The translations under genes and the position numbers were made by a program. From Hygrocybe punicea (Eukaryota > Basidiomycota > Agaricomycetes > Agaricales > Hygrophoraceae), in NCBI GenBank assembly GCA_963556145.1, contig OY744473.1, positions 2,604,001-2,668,000 of the forward strand: a stretch of DNA of 64,000 nucleotides, in the 5' to 3' direction. The notes under the pieces are model-generated. The model did not search any database, was not told where the DNA came from, and was given only the letters and a program-made list of their open reading frames with translations. Below, in pieces: positions 21,696 to 32,199 of the stretch (position 1 is its first letter; each line of letters starts with the position of its first letter).

Positions 21696-24600
21696 GGGGG
21701 AGTGAAGGCAAGGAGCAAAGAAAGGAAAGAAAACAGAACAGTCCTTATATACGAAAGTACCAATTTAGGGCAGGCAATCAATACACGAGGTGATCGGGGT
21801 TAACGGGATGATCACGGGTAAAGGAAGAAGGAAGAAGAGAAAAACGATGTGGGGTGGAAATGTCATATTCGTGGTAAAGGGCGGCGGAGGGGATTGGTGA
21901 AGGAAGGCGAAAACAATGTATGATTGGGAAGGCGTAAGGACAGATTTTTGTGCGGGAGTTGAACTTGAGGTTACCGAATCCGGTGGTATCGGTGATTTGA
22001 GCGGGGGCGATGAAGGGGGAAGAGATTTCGATGATGGAGGTAATGGCATCAACGGGGGTGGTTTCGTAGAGGTATGCGTGTGTAACGCCGGGAGGAAAGA
22101 GGTATTTACGGAATTCGTGGTTTTTTGAACCGTCAAGGATGAGGGCAGCATTATGTGGATAAATAGCGAGTAAAATGGAAGAGGAAGAGAAAGGAGGGAT
22201 AATGGAAGAGGGGAGAGTGAAAAGGGAACGAAGAGATAGTGAAGAAGGAGCATGGGGATGCAATCTATGGAAATCGTCAACGAGATCCTGGCAGTATGCG
22301 GTTTCGGATGCGGGGATCCAGGAATCTTCGTCGCGGGGATAATCGAGCCAATGTACTAAATAATATAACTTGTTACGGCGTATACGGGAATCGAGGATGT
22401 GTTCTATTTCGTAATGATCGTCATTGTCAATAATTTCAGGAGGGGGTCGAAGATGATATTTTTGTTGGATGGGAGAAGAAGGAGGATGGTATGGGGAAAG
22501 GAGAGCAACGTTAAATACGGGGAAGATTTTCCAGGTCTTCGGTAATTTCAATTTGTACGAGGAAGAACCGATTTTGTCGAGAACGGCGAATGGACCAAAT
22601 TTCTGATTGTCGAGCTTCTTGCTTGGTTGATCTGTGGTCAAATTCTTGCCATTCAGCCAGACCTTGTCACTGGGAGAAAAGATGATTTTCTTGACATGAC
22701 TATCATACTTATCCTTCATGGTCTTCTTTGTGACATCCGCTATTTCACCGATCTTTCGCTGTATCGTCTTCATTCGTGTGATGAAGTCATGAACGGCTTC
22801 ATTTGCGATAGGTGTATGTGTGTCAAGGTCGAGACCTGTCCATGGATGTTGCCCTTGTGTCGCGAAGAAAGGAGAAGTTTTGATCGCAGAAGATTCACGA
22901 TTGGCCAATGCAAATTCCGCGAGGGCAAGCCATTCATGCCAATCATCTTGTCGATAATTAGTGAAGAAACGAAGAAAGATTTCGAGTTCCTGGTTCATTC
23001 GTTCTGTCTGTCCATCAGCACGTGGATGATAAGCTGTTGTCGGTCATCCTTTGATGCCGATCAAGGAGTATAATTCGGTAATGAATCGTGAAATGAAAAC
23101 AGAACCGCGATCTGAGATGACGAAGCGTGGCATGCCAAAGCGCTTGAAGACGTGATCATGGAATAGTCGTGCCCATCCTTCTGATGTCAATGTCGTATTT
23201 GTGGTGATGAATATAGGATGTTTCGATCGTTTGTCGACAACGACTAGAATGGCGTCAAAGCCATGTGATTCCGGTAAGGGACCGATCATGTCGACAGAAA
23301 TCGTATGCCAGTTGTACGGTGGCACATCATGCGGGAAAAGTTGTCAAAGTTGTTTTCCGCGTCGTGGTTTATTCTGTTGACATTCGGTACAACCAGCGAT
23401 ATACCGGTCTACATCTTCTCGTATGGTTGGCCATGTTGTTGTTCACGAAATCAACTCGATTGTCTTGTCACAGCCGGGATGGCCAGCGATGGGATTGTCA
23501 TGGTGTAAGGCAATAATATTATCGTTCGTGGAAGATGTATGGAGTATTTGTCAGATTGCTTGTTCTGGTAGAATAAACAGTGATTCAGGAAGACCAATCA
23601 TACCTTTATTATCCATTTCTTTTGGTTTATGGTCAACACGTCGTGAAAGGAGATCGGCTTTCTTGTTTTGTGAACCTTTGCGATACAATAAGCGGAAATT
23701 GTAGTCTTGCAGGAATGCGATCCAGCGAGCTTGTCGTCGAGTAAGATCTTGTGGTTTTCAGTAATATTCCAAGTTTCGATGATCAGTAAAGACATCGATC
23801 TGTTCTTTTGCGCCGAGAAGGAATTGTCGCCATTCTTCAAAACTTCGTATGATTGCGAGCAATTCTTTGTCGAAGATCTGGTAATTTCGTTCGGCCGGTG
23901 TCATTGTTGTTGACATGTAAGCTACAGGACGAAAAAAGCCATCGGGTTGTTCTTGTGACAGGATAGCACCAATTGCGTAATCCGATGCATCGCATTCGAT
24001 GGTGAATATCTTGTCAGGGACAGGCAAAACGAGAATTGGATCAGTCGTTATGATGGATTTTAGGCGATCGAATGTGTTTTGTTGTTCTTCGGTCCAATCC
24101 CATTTTGCTTTTCCCATTAGTTTGTGCAACGGACTTGCAATCTGTGAGAAATTCTCAACAAAACGACAATAAAAGTTCAGAAAACCAATGAAACGTTGAA
24201 GTTCGGTCTGGTTTGTTGGAACTGGCCAATCAGTGATAGCGTTGGTCTTGATTGGATCCATTTGAACTTGACCATGTCCGACAATGAGACCAAGATAATC
24301 GACTTTTTCCTTATCGAATGTACACTTCTTCGGCTTCAAGAACAGATTATTTTCGCGGAAAATCTTCAGGACTTGTTTCGTTCGTCTTTGGTTTTCTTCG
24401 AGCGACTTTGAGAAAATCAGGATGTCATCCATGTATACCAATAGCCATCCTTCACGTATTTCGTATCGGAAGACGTGGTTCATCAGTCGTGGGAATGTCG
24501 GTGGTGAGTTCTTCAATCCAAAAAACATAACTGTCGGTTTGAACAAGCCATTTGGTGTCAAAAAGGCGGCTTTTTGTTCGTCACCTTCTTTGATGCTGAC

Positions 24601-24882
24601 ATTATTGAATCCCCATCGTACATCGAGTTTCGTGAAGTATTTTGCTTCAGCTAATTGGTTGATGATGTCGTTGATCAATGGTAATGGATATTTATCATTG
24701 ATCATCCATGAGTTCAACCATCAATAATCTTGGATTGGTCGTCGTTCAGCTGCATCTTTTTTTGACACAAAGAAAAAAGGAGAAGCATATGGTGATTTTG
24801 ATGGTCGAATCCATCCTGTCTTCAAGTTTTCGTCAAGGAACTTGTCAAGATGTTCTTTTTCACTTGGCGATAAAGGATACAG

Positions 24883-25032
24883 CTTGCAATTAGGGCACAG
24901 CACGGGTACGGGTTTACCCGCGGTTATTCCAAAACGGGTAATTCGGGTTCAGGTACGCTTGCAATTAGGGCACAGCACGGGTACGGGTTTACCCGCGGTT
25001 ATTCCAAAACGGGTAATTCGGGTTCAGGTACG
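24883..25032. repeat. 75-bp tandem duplication of hAT left end including the target duplication
   Basis: The block 24883-24957 (CTTGCAAT plus the first 67 bp of the element) is repeated at 24958-25032, so the target sequence CTTGCAAT occurs three times in all. Confidence 0.9.
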
Positions 25033-25904
25033 GTGTTTCGGTTTGCACACCTTGTCAAAACCGTACCCGTTATCCGCGGGTGACGGGTTTTCACGGGTCT
25101 GTCAACCCAAGCCCCAGGTAGGTTTATTTACTTTATTTTTCACATTAATTTCTTTACTTTTGCTAAGTTCGCGTGATATTTGCTACCACAACCGTGACAA
25201 GCGCAAACACAACAACAACGACAACAAGAAAACCCACGAACGACAACGACAACGACAACCACGACAACCCCGCACACCAAAAACGAACCACCAAAGTCGC
25301 GACGGCGACGACAACGATAGAAAGGAAAGCCGGGAGGGTGGTGTGCCCACCTACCGGCCCAGGTACGTCCCCCCAATCCAGTCCCAACGACATTGGCTAA
25401 CGAGGGGAATGGACGAGGCGAGGACGAAGACGGACACAGCAACAACGGTCCCACCTCGCGAACACGCTCCGGCCGCGTCAATTGACGTGCGGACGCCCAT
25501 GGAAAGTCCCCGGCCCCATCCAACCTCGCGAAAACGGTCCCACCTCGCGAAAACGCCCTGGCCGCGTCATTAGACGTGCGGACGCCCATGGAAAGTGCCC
25601 GGCCCCATCCAACCTCGCGAAAACAGACGGAGCATGTCAATTGACGTGCTCCCATTGTTCGCGAGGTAGTTAACATGCGGGGACGCCCATGGAAAGTCCC
25701 TGGCCCCAACCCAACCTCGCGAAAACAGACGGAGCACGTCAATTGACGCGTCCCCGTTGTTCGCGAGGTAGTTAGGATGGAACACGGCGGGTACCCACAG
25801 ATAACGGGTATGGGTTGTACCCATCATCGGAGCAGGTACGGTTTCCGCGGGTACGGGTGCGGTGTCAGGAATTCTGACCTGTGGTATACCCGTGCCGTGC
25901 CTTA
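24891..25904. mobile_element. Non-autonomous hAT-like element inside gypsy pol
   Basis: Flanked by the 8-bp duplication CTTGCAAT (24883-24890, 25905-25912). Ends are inverted repeats: TAGGGCACAGCACGGGTA on the left and the mirror of TAAGGCACGGCACGGGTA on the right. Internal subterminal blocks repeat ACGGGTACGGGT and CCCGCGG. The middle has AAC/ACG triplet runs (25195-25290) and about four units with CCTCGCGAAAAC and GGACGCCCATGG. 8-bp duplication and end sequence fit the hAT superfamily. No transposase is encoded. Confidence 0.85.
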
Positions 25905-27082
25905 CTTGCAATCATGATGATCTGGCGCATCCAGTTTCAACATAATCGCGTGGTCCCATGGTTTTCGTGCTGGCAACTCATCGAAACCGGATGGTTCAAA
26001 TACGTCACGATACTCATGATATATCTCTGGGACCAGCTCTTCGAATGTCTTTTCTTTCTGCTGTTCTTGTGCCTTTATAGCGAGTTCCGTCGACTTTGTC
26101 ATAAATGAACGAAAATGTGCCGGATCCATTGTCTCTTCCATTACTTGGTCGAACCAAAGAGGTCGTTCCCAAACCACGGTATTGAACTCGGTCGATCTTA
26201 TTGTTGATGGTGTGCCACAACCAGAAAGACATTGCGAGAACTTGATTTCATTTTCGCGCCAATCGATTTCTGGGTTATGTTTCTTCAACCAATCATAACC
26301 AAGGAAAATATCCATTTTCGCCAATGTCGTTACGGCGAAACAAAGTAATTCTTGATGATCTCCGAGACGCATTTGCAACTCGCAATATTCCGTAATTTGT
26401 CCTGTTTTTGGTTGTGTTCCGTCACTCATATATGAATTGAATGGGTTTGAATATGGTTTTGTCGGGATGTTATGTGCTTTGACATATCCAACATCGATGG
26501 CACAAATTGTACAACCACAATCAATCAGGCTTGTCATGGGGTATTGTCATCCATCCTGAGGGACAGAAACAAAACCATGGACCAACAAAGCCATGCGAAG
26601 CTCAGAGTCCTTTTGTGTTATTGTGCGTATTGATTCCAATGTTCGCGGTTTTTGTGGTGGTTCTTGTGGCATATTTTGCACCAGCCATTGTACTGCTTCT
26701 GTAATGGGTCGTCGATTGAGTGATAAGATCAATCCTGGTGATATCTTTTCCGTCCATCGATCGTAGATGTCAAAGTCATTTAGGAGGTCAAGGGCATAAC
26801 CCATTGTGGTCGAGCGAATAGCAACGATCGTTTCCATCGCATTGAATTCCAATTCAATCGTTGTTTTTCTTTTCTCTTTCGAGGGAATTGGTTTCTTTTC
26901 TTCATCTGTAACATGGGTATCTTGCCACGTGTTACTTTCCTCTTTCGGCTCTGGTTCCACTATCTGTCTCAGGTCGTTGCGGAGGGCTTTGAGTTTGATG
27001 AAAACGTTGTCAAATTGTTTACATACGCGTACATCATTCTCGAGTCGTGCGATCGTGGCCTCTTGCATTTCACGTCGCCTCA

Positions 27083-28099
27083 TCAAAAACCCTCTTGTTT
27101 CAACTTCAACGCCGTCAACTCATCCATCAATGCTGCAATTCGGGCATCTTTGCCATCATCATCCTGTTGTTTCGTTGTTTGCGGTATCGTCTGCATTGAT
27201 CGGATTTGTTGATGTCCTTGTTGCTCTGGACAATTTCGTGAAATATGTCCAGGTTGTTGACATTTGAAACATATTCCTTTCTTCATATATTCCTGTAGTT
27301 GTTCGTCCGTCAAACGTGTAAACGTTTGTTGTCTCGGTTGGGTTCGTCGGGTGTCGACGTCCATTGGAACGGATTCCACTTGAGGGGTTGATGTTTGTTG
27401 AGGACGTGGAGTTGTCGTTGTAGGTGTTGTGGTTGGGTTATATCGCGTCTTTGTCGTTGTTGCATTCATGAACCGTATTTGGTCCTGACGACGTCGCCAC
27501 TGTTGGTCCAACTGGACTGTTTGCGTTCGCCATTCCTCAATGGTGGTCGGGATCGTCATACCGGTGTAGATTTGATCGATCAATGGTTTGTTCATATGGA
27601 GCTCGATGAGTTGAATGAGATAACTGTCATTCAAGATTTCGCCAAGCCCAGCGATACGTTGAAGAGTGTCAAACTCAATCCAAAACTCATCGGCTGTCAT
27701 CTTTCCCTGACGTAAGTCGTTCAACTTTGTCAAAGCATTCTTCCTCTGATCCAGCTTTTCGAAATGCCTTTTGAACTCCTTGGTGAAATTGTCCAAGGTT
27801 CCGAAGTTGATGGGGGAGTGCTGTAGGGCAATGTCGACGTACTCGTCTGCCCATCGTCCAGCGAGTCCGCCTTGCAAATACGAGAGGATAAAAAGGATTT
27901 GCTTTTCTTCGCTGTCGAATGCGGTTCTGTTTGCGCGAATATAGATGAAGGCCCTACGGAAGAATGTTTTGAATCCTTCTTTGTTACCGTCGTATTTAGC
28001 CGGCGGAGCAATATGAGATTTCGGAGGTGACGGGGCTGCGGGTGCAATAGTGGTGGTGTCTTGGGTTTCGTTTGTTTCACCAGATGTTTCGCCTGACAT
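27083..28099 (-). CDS. gag: Gypsy Gag (capsid/nucleocapsid)
   Basis: 338 residues, starting at an ATG at 28099 (MSGETSGETNETQDT) and ending at 27083. The middle resembles the retrotransposon Gag family (KYDGNKEGFKTFFRRAFIYI, later EFKRHFEKLDQRKNALTKL), and a CCHC zinc knuckle CFKCQQPGHISRNC lies near 27250-27290. Gag packages the element RNA into virus-like particles in the cytoplasm. The frame is intact, unlike pol. Its stop overlaps the following frame as TGATG, so pol would need a frame change or re-initiation to be made. Confidence 0.92.
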   Translation of the reverse strand: MSGETSGETNETQDTTTIAPAAPSPPKSHIAPPAKYDGNKEGFKTFFRRAFIYIRANRTAFDSEEKQILFILSYLQGGLAGRWADEYVDIALQHSPINFGTLDNFTKEFKRHFEKLDQRKNALTKLNDLRQGKMTADEFWIEFDTLQRIAGLGEILNDSYLIQLIELHMNKPLIDQIYTGMTIPTTIEEWRTQTVQLDQQWRRRQDQIRFMNATTTKTRYNPTTTPTTTTPRPQQTSTPQVESVPMDVDTRRTQPRQQTFTRLTDEQLQEYMKKGICFKCQQPGHISRNCPEQQGHQQIRSMQTIPQTTKQQDDDGKDARIAALMDELTALKLKQEGF

Positions 28100-28346
28100 T
28101 CTGGTTCGGGTGTATGTTTGATAAGAAGAAGTAGTTGTTGAAGGAGGAAATGATGACGAGGGGAAAGACGCGGATCGGAGACTGGTCTGGGTTGCGACGT
28201 ATTGGTCGAAGTTGTCGTCAGAGGAATCTGACGTTTCGGGTGCGAGATGATACTCGTCGTCTTGTTCGGAATCTGGGGTTCGGTATCGTCGGGGTTCCAG
28301 GGTGTTTTTGGTTTATTGTCGAGGGAGTAGAGAAAGTTTAGTCTTA

Positions 28347-28906
28347 TGTTACGGATCGCTGTTCTTAGCGGACTCCGGCAACAATAAGCCAAACGAGGAT
28401 GTATTTAAGAAAGAAGCGAGATACAAACAAAGGGAAGAGAAGGGGGGTCTGGGTGTCAAGGTAGTGATTGAGGGAAGAGTAGCTAGACTAAACTTAAAGG
28501 TACTGACTACAAATGTCCTTGATTATATACTAATGAATGACTTCAGGGTCGGCTTCTTCGTCATGCGTGGTTGTGTGGAGGACAAGCTCTGGGATGAACG
28601 GCGTCTTGCTTGGCTTCGTGGTCTCCGCATTTTGGGGTGCCAACGAGGTGGCCAACGGCTGTATTGTAGGTCTGGTGTCAATAGACAACTGATCCGATGA
28701 TTATGCTGTGTGGTATTGTTGAGTGCTTGCACAAGCGTGTACGATGTATGGGCGGTGATCGGTTGACGGGGGTAATCACGGGGATTGGGATATCATTGTT
28801 GATTGTCTTCGATGATGTTCCGGACCCAGGTTATATAACACTGTCTTGTGACGCCGAGTCAGAGACGGGGTTGGAAGCGGGGGTTAAATCGGGGTAAAAA
28901 GTAACA
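28347..28906 (-). repeat. Gypsy 5' LTR
   Basis: 560 bp partner of 20758-21315; on the minus strand it precedes gag. The TCGAC duplication follows immediately at 28907-28911. Confidence 0.92.
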
Positions 28907-29041
28907 TCGACACAAATACTGCTGAGCCACTCGTGGACCGAGGAACTGCATGGAATTGTTTGGAATTGGTTGGAATTTGCACGGAATTGTCTTTTGAGCT
29001 CACAGGACACATCGCAAATACTGCTGAGCCACTCGTGGACC

Positions 29042-30162
29042 TAGTGTTGCCGAAGTTCAGTTCGGTCCGGTTCCGACCCTTTTTGGCGGAACCGCGAACT
29101 GAACTTCGGGTCCGGTTTGGCGCATGGCCAAACCTGGACCCAGACGGCGTCGAACCGTCTCACCGCGTTCGGTCTGGGTTCAGACGCGGTCTGAACCCCA
29201 AACCGAGGTGGGCTCACCCCATGAGCTCTATTCTCCTCGCGAATGGCAAGCACGTATCAATCGATACGGCGCTGCACTTCGCGAGGTAGTTGGGCTGTGG
29301 GGGAGCCGTCCGGCGCTGCTGCTGCTGCTGCTGCTGCCATTGCCATTGCCACTGTCGCTGTTGCTGCCGCTACCGGCGCTGCTGCCGTTGCTGCTGCAAC
29401 TGCTGCTGCTGCTGCTGCTGCGCCGTTGCTGTTGTTGCTGCTGATGCTGCCGGCATTGGATGAGCCGCCGTGGAGATGGGAGCGTACACCCACGCTCCTG
29501 TTATCCTTCTTGGTGCCGAATACCTCGCGAGGTTCCTTGGCGTTGGATGGCTTGATGCAGCACCTGCTGCTGCTGCTATTGCCGCCGTTGCTGCTGCTGC
29601 TGCTGCTGCTGGCCATTGCCGTCGTCGTTTTTGCCATCGTCGTTGTTGACGTTGTTGTTGCCGTTGCCGTTGCTGGTGGTGGTGGTGGTGGTGGTGGTGG
29701 TGTAACGGCTGTCCCGCGTCCATTGGCGTTGGCGTTGGGATCCATGTTGTGCCGTGGTGGTGTGCTCGCGATGTGGTCGCGGTCAAGTTGCCTGTGGCAG
29801 ATAATATTAGTAAAGTTAAGAGTATTTACGAGACTTACCTGTATTCATGAACGCGACATTGTGTCGCGTTCATTGGCCTTGCGTTGTTGCGTGAAGAAAC
29901 CTGTAATGGTCACATGATATCATTTAACGCGAAAAAGTAAGTAAAGAAATCTGAAAAACAAATGAAATAAATACTATAAAAATATCCGCGTTCGCGGTTT
30001 GGACGCGGTTTGGAGCCGTTCAGGACATCCGGCCAGCCTCGAAACCCTGAACCGAACCCGCGGTCCGGTTCAGCATTTGGCTGAACTTAGACTGAACCCC
30101 GGGTTCGGTTCGGGGTTTGAACCGGGTTCGGCTAGGTTCAGAACCGAACTACGGCAACACTA
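29042..30162. mobile_element. Non-autonomous hAT-like element with triplet repeats
   Basis: Flanked by the 8-bp duplication CGTGGACC (29034-29041, 30163-30170). Left end TAGTGTTGCCGAAGTTCAGT, right end is the inverted version (ACGGCAACACTA). Subterminal regions are rich in CGGTTC/GAACCG boxes. The centre has a CG-rich palindrome at 29234-29290 and long triplet runs. It sits in an arm of the CACTA-like element. No transposase. Confidence 0.87.
29316..29702. repeat. CTG and GGT trinucleotide-repeat tracts
   Basis: Runs of GCT/CTG at about 29316-29336, 29396-29420 and 29560-29610, and a GGT run at about 29673-29701. They create leucine- or alanine-rich open frames on both strands that I do not regard as genes. 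Confidence 0.85.
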
Positions 30163-31918
30163 CGTGGACCGAGGAATTGCACGGAATTGTTTGGAATTGG
30201 TTGGAATTTGCACGGAATTGTCTTTTGAGCTTGCTGCAGTCGACACAAATACGGCTGAGCCACTCGTGGACCAAGGAATTGCACGGAGAGCGAGGAATTG
30301 CACGGAATTGTTTGGAATTGGTTGGAATTTGCACGGAATTGTCCTTTGAGCTCACATGACTCATCACGAATACTGCTCAGCCACTCGAGGACCGAGGAAT
30401 TGCATGGAATTGTTTGGAATGGATTCCCAATTCCCCGCATCTGGATTCCCAATCTGCTGAATCTGGATTCCCAATTTCCTGCATTTGGATTCGCATTCTT
30501 GGAATTTGCATTAATATGTACATTTTCAGGATTTCAATTCTCATCATTGTTGACTTCCAAATACCTAATCTCGCACAATTTCAGAATTCTACTTTCCAAA
30601 CTTCTCAAACTCTTGGAATTAAAATTCTCAGAATCCCAAAGCCTGCACTTTGAAATGCCCATTCCTAGCATTCCCAGTATTGCAATTCCAATTCTCCGAA
30701 TTCCCAGAACATCAGAATCCTAATTCCCAGCCCCATATTTCCCTGGGTTTTAGTATTAAACAACTGTCCAATACCATTTTGCAAAGTATCTGAACAGTAT
30801 TGAAGCAGTACTATACTATTTTTCAAAGTTCTTTAAGGATATTGAAACAGTATCTTAGATGCGTTGAAAGAGTACCTTAAAAGTATTGAAATAGTATCTT
30901 AAAAGTATTGACACAGTATCTTAAATGTATTGAAACAGTATCTTAAAAGTATTGACAAAGTATCTTAAATACAAAATATGGCAACAGTACTATACTATTT
31001 CATCCTGTACCTTGATAGGATTCAAAAGGTATCCTAATAGTAAAAGTGCCCCAACTTCCTTACTGGTTTAATACTTTGATTCATCTTAGGCTGCAAGTAT
31101 TCTATCCAAACTATACAGCACTTTGCTGTAAATACAGTAAAAGTAGTGAAACAAAAGGCTTGATGTTATTGAAAAGGTATAAGTCTCATTTTCCTTCATA
31201 CTTTCAGATGAATTTGAGCACAAGTATTGTAGTTTATATCTGAATACTGTTACAATACCATGCTGAAAGTTCTGATAATGATATTTAGTATACTTGTCAA
31301 GTACTTTCAAGATACTGTGTGACATGGTATGCTACTGTGCACCCTGTGAAGATAAATCCTATATTCCTGACAATATTCGAGGACAAAATTCCAAAAATCT
31401 AGTTTATTCATGATTTGTTTACAAAAAAAATGGATTAGGAATGCAGAATTTGGCTCTATAGTTGATTTCAAACATTAATCAATTAATTAATTAATTAAAT
31501 TATTTACTTACTGATGAACTGCCCTATATCCTGGACTGATCAGAACGATTCTTTCATATATGGAAGAACTCGTAATCATTGTATTATGTGTCGACTTGTT
31601 TTCTGGTAAAGATGCTTCTCCAATGCACCTATTGACAACACCTGGCTAGTACACACCATCTCATTTGTTGTATATATGCATGTCCTGATTTAATAAGAAA
31701 AAACATTATTTACACAAATATAGCAAGTCTCAAAGGACATCTGACAAAGTCGTAGTGTCACATCCTCAAAGGGTCCAGAGAGACCACCCTTATTTAATTT
31801 TACTGTGTGTCCTTCTGGACAAGTCTCAAGGGAGGTCCGATGAAGTCCCGGTCTCAAGTCATCAAAGGGTCCAGTGAGACCATCCTCAAAACCACACATC
31901 CAGAGGGTGGAAGTGAAT

Positions 31919-32150
31919 GATGCACAGACTGCACAATTACAACTCCCATGGCACAGATTGCCCCCTCTGGTGACTTATATTGGAGACTGAAGGAGGGCCA
32001 TGCACAGACTGCACAACCACACCCTCCACAGCCCAGACAGCCATCCCCCTCAGTTGATTTCAGAAGGGTGAAAGGGAATCATGCACAGACTGCACAATCA
32101 CACCTTCCGTGGCTCAGATAGCCACCCTTCTATGCTACGCAGCTAGGAAA
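31919..32150. repeat. Three roughly 80-bp tandem repeats
   Basis: TGCACAGACTGCACAA begins units at 31921, 32001 and 32082. A related pair with TCAAAGGGTCCAG(A/T)GAGACCA lies just upstream at about 31775 and 31862. Confidence 0.7.
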
Positions 32151-32199
32151 ACTAAGGAAACTAATGAAACTACATGTCAGTACTGACCTCTCGGCTGCA

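Larger units (their letters stand above)
21778..27085 (-). pseudogene. pol: Gypsy pol polyprotein with seven in-frame TGA codons
   Basis: Copies genomic RNA to DNA and integrates it. Reading from 27085: linker; aspartic protease with LIDCGCT near 26520 (usual DSG is DCG here); reverse transcriptase with YMDD near 24430; RNase H (TIECDASDYAIGAILSQ, near 24000); integrase with HH-CC zinc finger (HHD...AGHP, CTECQQ), catalytic ISVDMIGPL, VISDRGSVF and GQTERMNQELE; chromodomain (YEIEHILDSR to DEDSWIPASE, about 22255-22420). Beyond it lies an unusual ASCH-like segment (about 21920-22195). In-frame TGA codons (TCA on the plus strand) are at 26547, 24721, 23758, 23551, 23443, 23344 and 23044 (first base of each triplet); arginine fits each site. 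The hAT element at 24891-25904 splits the frame between protease and reverse transcriptase; the flanking codons meet in frame once the insertion and one target copy are discounted. Non-functional as it stands. Confidence 0.92.
20758..28906 (-). mobile_element. Ty3/gypsy chromodomain LTR retrotransposon
   Basis: Nearly identical LTRs at 20758-21315 (3' LTR) and 28347-28906 (5' LTR) start TGTTACGGATCGC and end GTAACA as read on the plus strand. A 5-bp duplication TCGAC flanks it (20753-20757, 28907-28911). The genes are on the minus strand: gag at 27083-28099, then pol to 21778, then an accessory open frame reaching into the 3' LTR. Order protease, reverse transcriptase, RNase H, integrase, chromodomain defines a chromovirus-type gypsy element. 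Most LTR differences I could spot are transitions, plus a small insertion (TTATGACACTG versus TTATATAACACTG). It is interrupted by a hAT element at 24891-25904. Confidence 0.93.
19365..31348. mobile_element. CACTA-like inverted-repeat element, itself split by gypsy and hAT insertions
   Basis: The ends are perfect inverted repeats beginning CACAGGGTGCACAGTAGC (19365 onward, and reversed to 31348). The flanks carry a 3-bp duplication AAG (19362-19364, 31349-31351). The uninterrupted relative near 33225 reads CTCAAAATAAATCC at the matching position, supporting a clean insertion. Without nested insertions it is about 2.7 kb, made mostly of two inverted arms of about 1.2-1.4 kb. Near the ends are many AAGATACTGTTTCAATAC-like units (19740-19940, mirrored 30770-30990). 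Further in are units of about 113 bp containing GCAATTCCTCGGTCC and GAGTGGCTCAGCAGTATT (20290-20757, mirrored 28912-29041 and 30171-30400). It encodes nothing; the 3-bp duplication and CAC start fit mobilisation by a Tnp2-type transposase. Confidence 0.7.
17200..31573 (-). mobile_element. Helentron copy interrupted by a 12 kb nested insertion
   Basis: On the minus strand the 5' end is at 31573 (ACGAGTTCTTCCATATATGA) and the 3' end at 17200-17203 (hairpin GGCCAGTGCTTCGCATGGC on the plus strand, preceded by CTTGTTTAGA). Removing the nested element 19365-31348 leaves a unit of about 2.4 kb: 5' end, AT-rich leader, minisatellite (18190-19135), a broken ubiquitin-protease-like tail (17308-17763) and the 3' terminus. 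The leader matches that of the partial element ending at 33425, showing that both belong to one subfamily. The left flank ends in A and the right flank starts with A (T-T on the minus strand), as for the other copies. Confidence 0.7.

Noticed and set aside
12936..28099. TGA reassigned to arginine or another amino acid
   Set aside because: The Helentron and MULE genes in the same window read through with standard stops, gag has a normal TGA stop, and C-to-T decay explains the pattern more simply.
29243..29917. Leucine/alanine-rich 224-codon protein
   Set aside because: It is a product of CTG and GGT triplet runs inside a non-autonomous hAT element.
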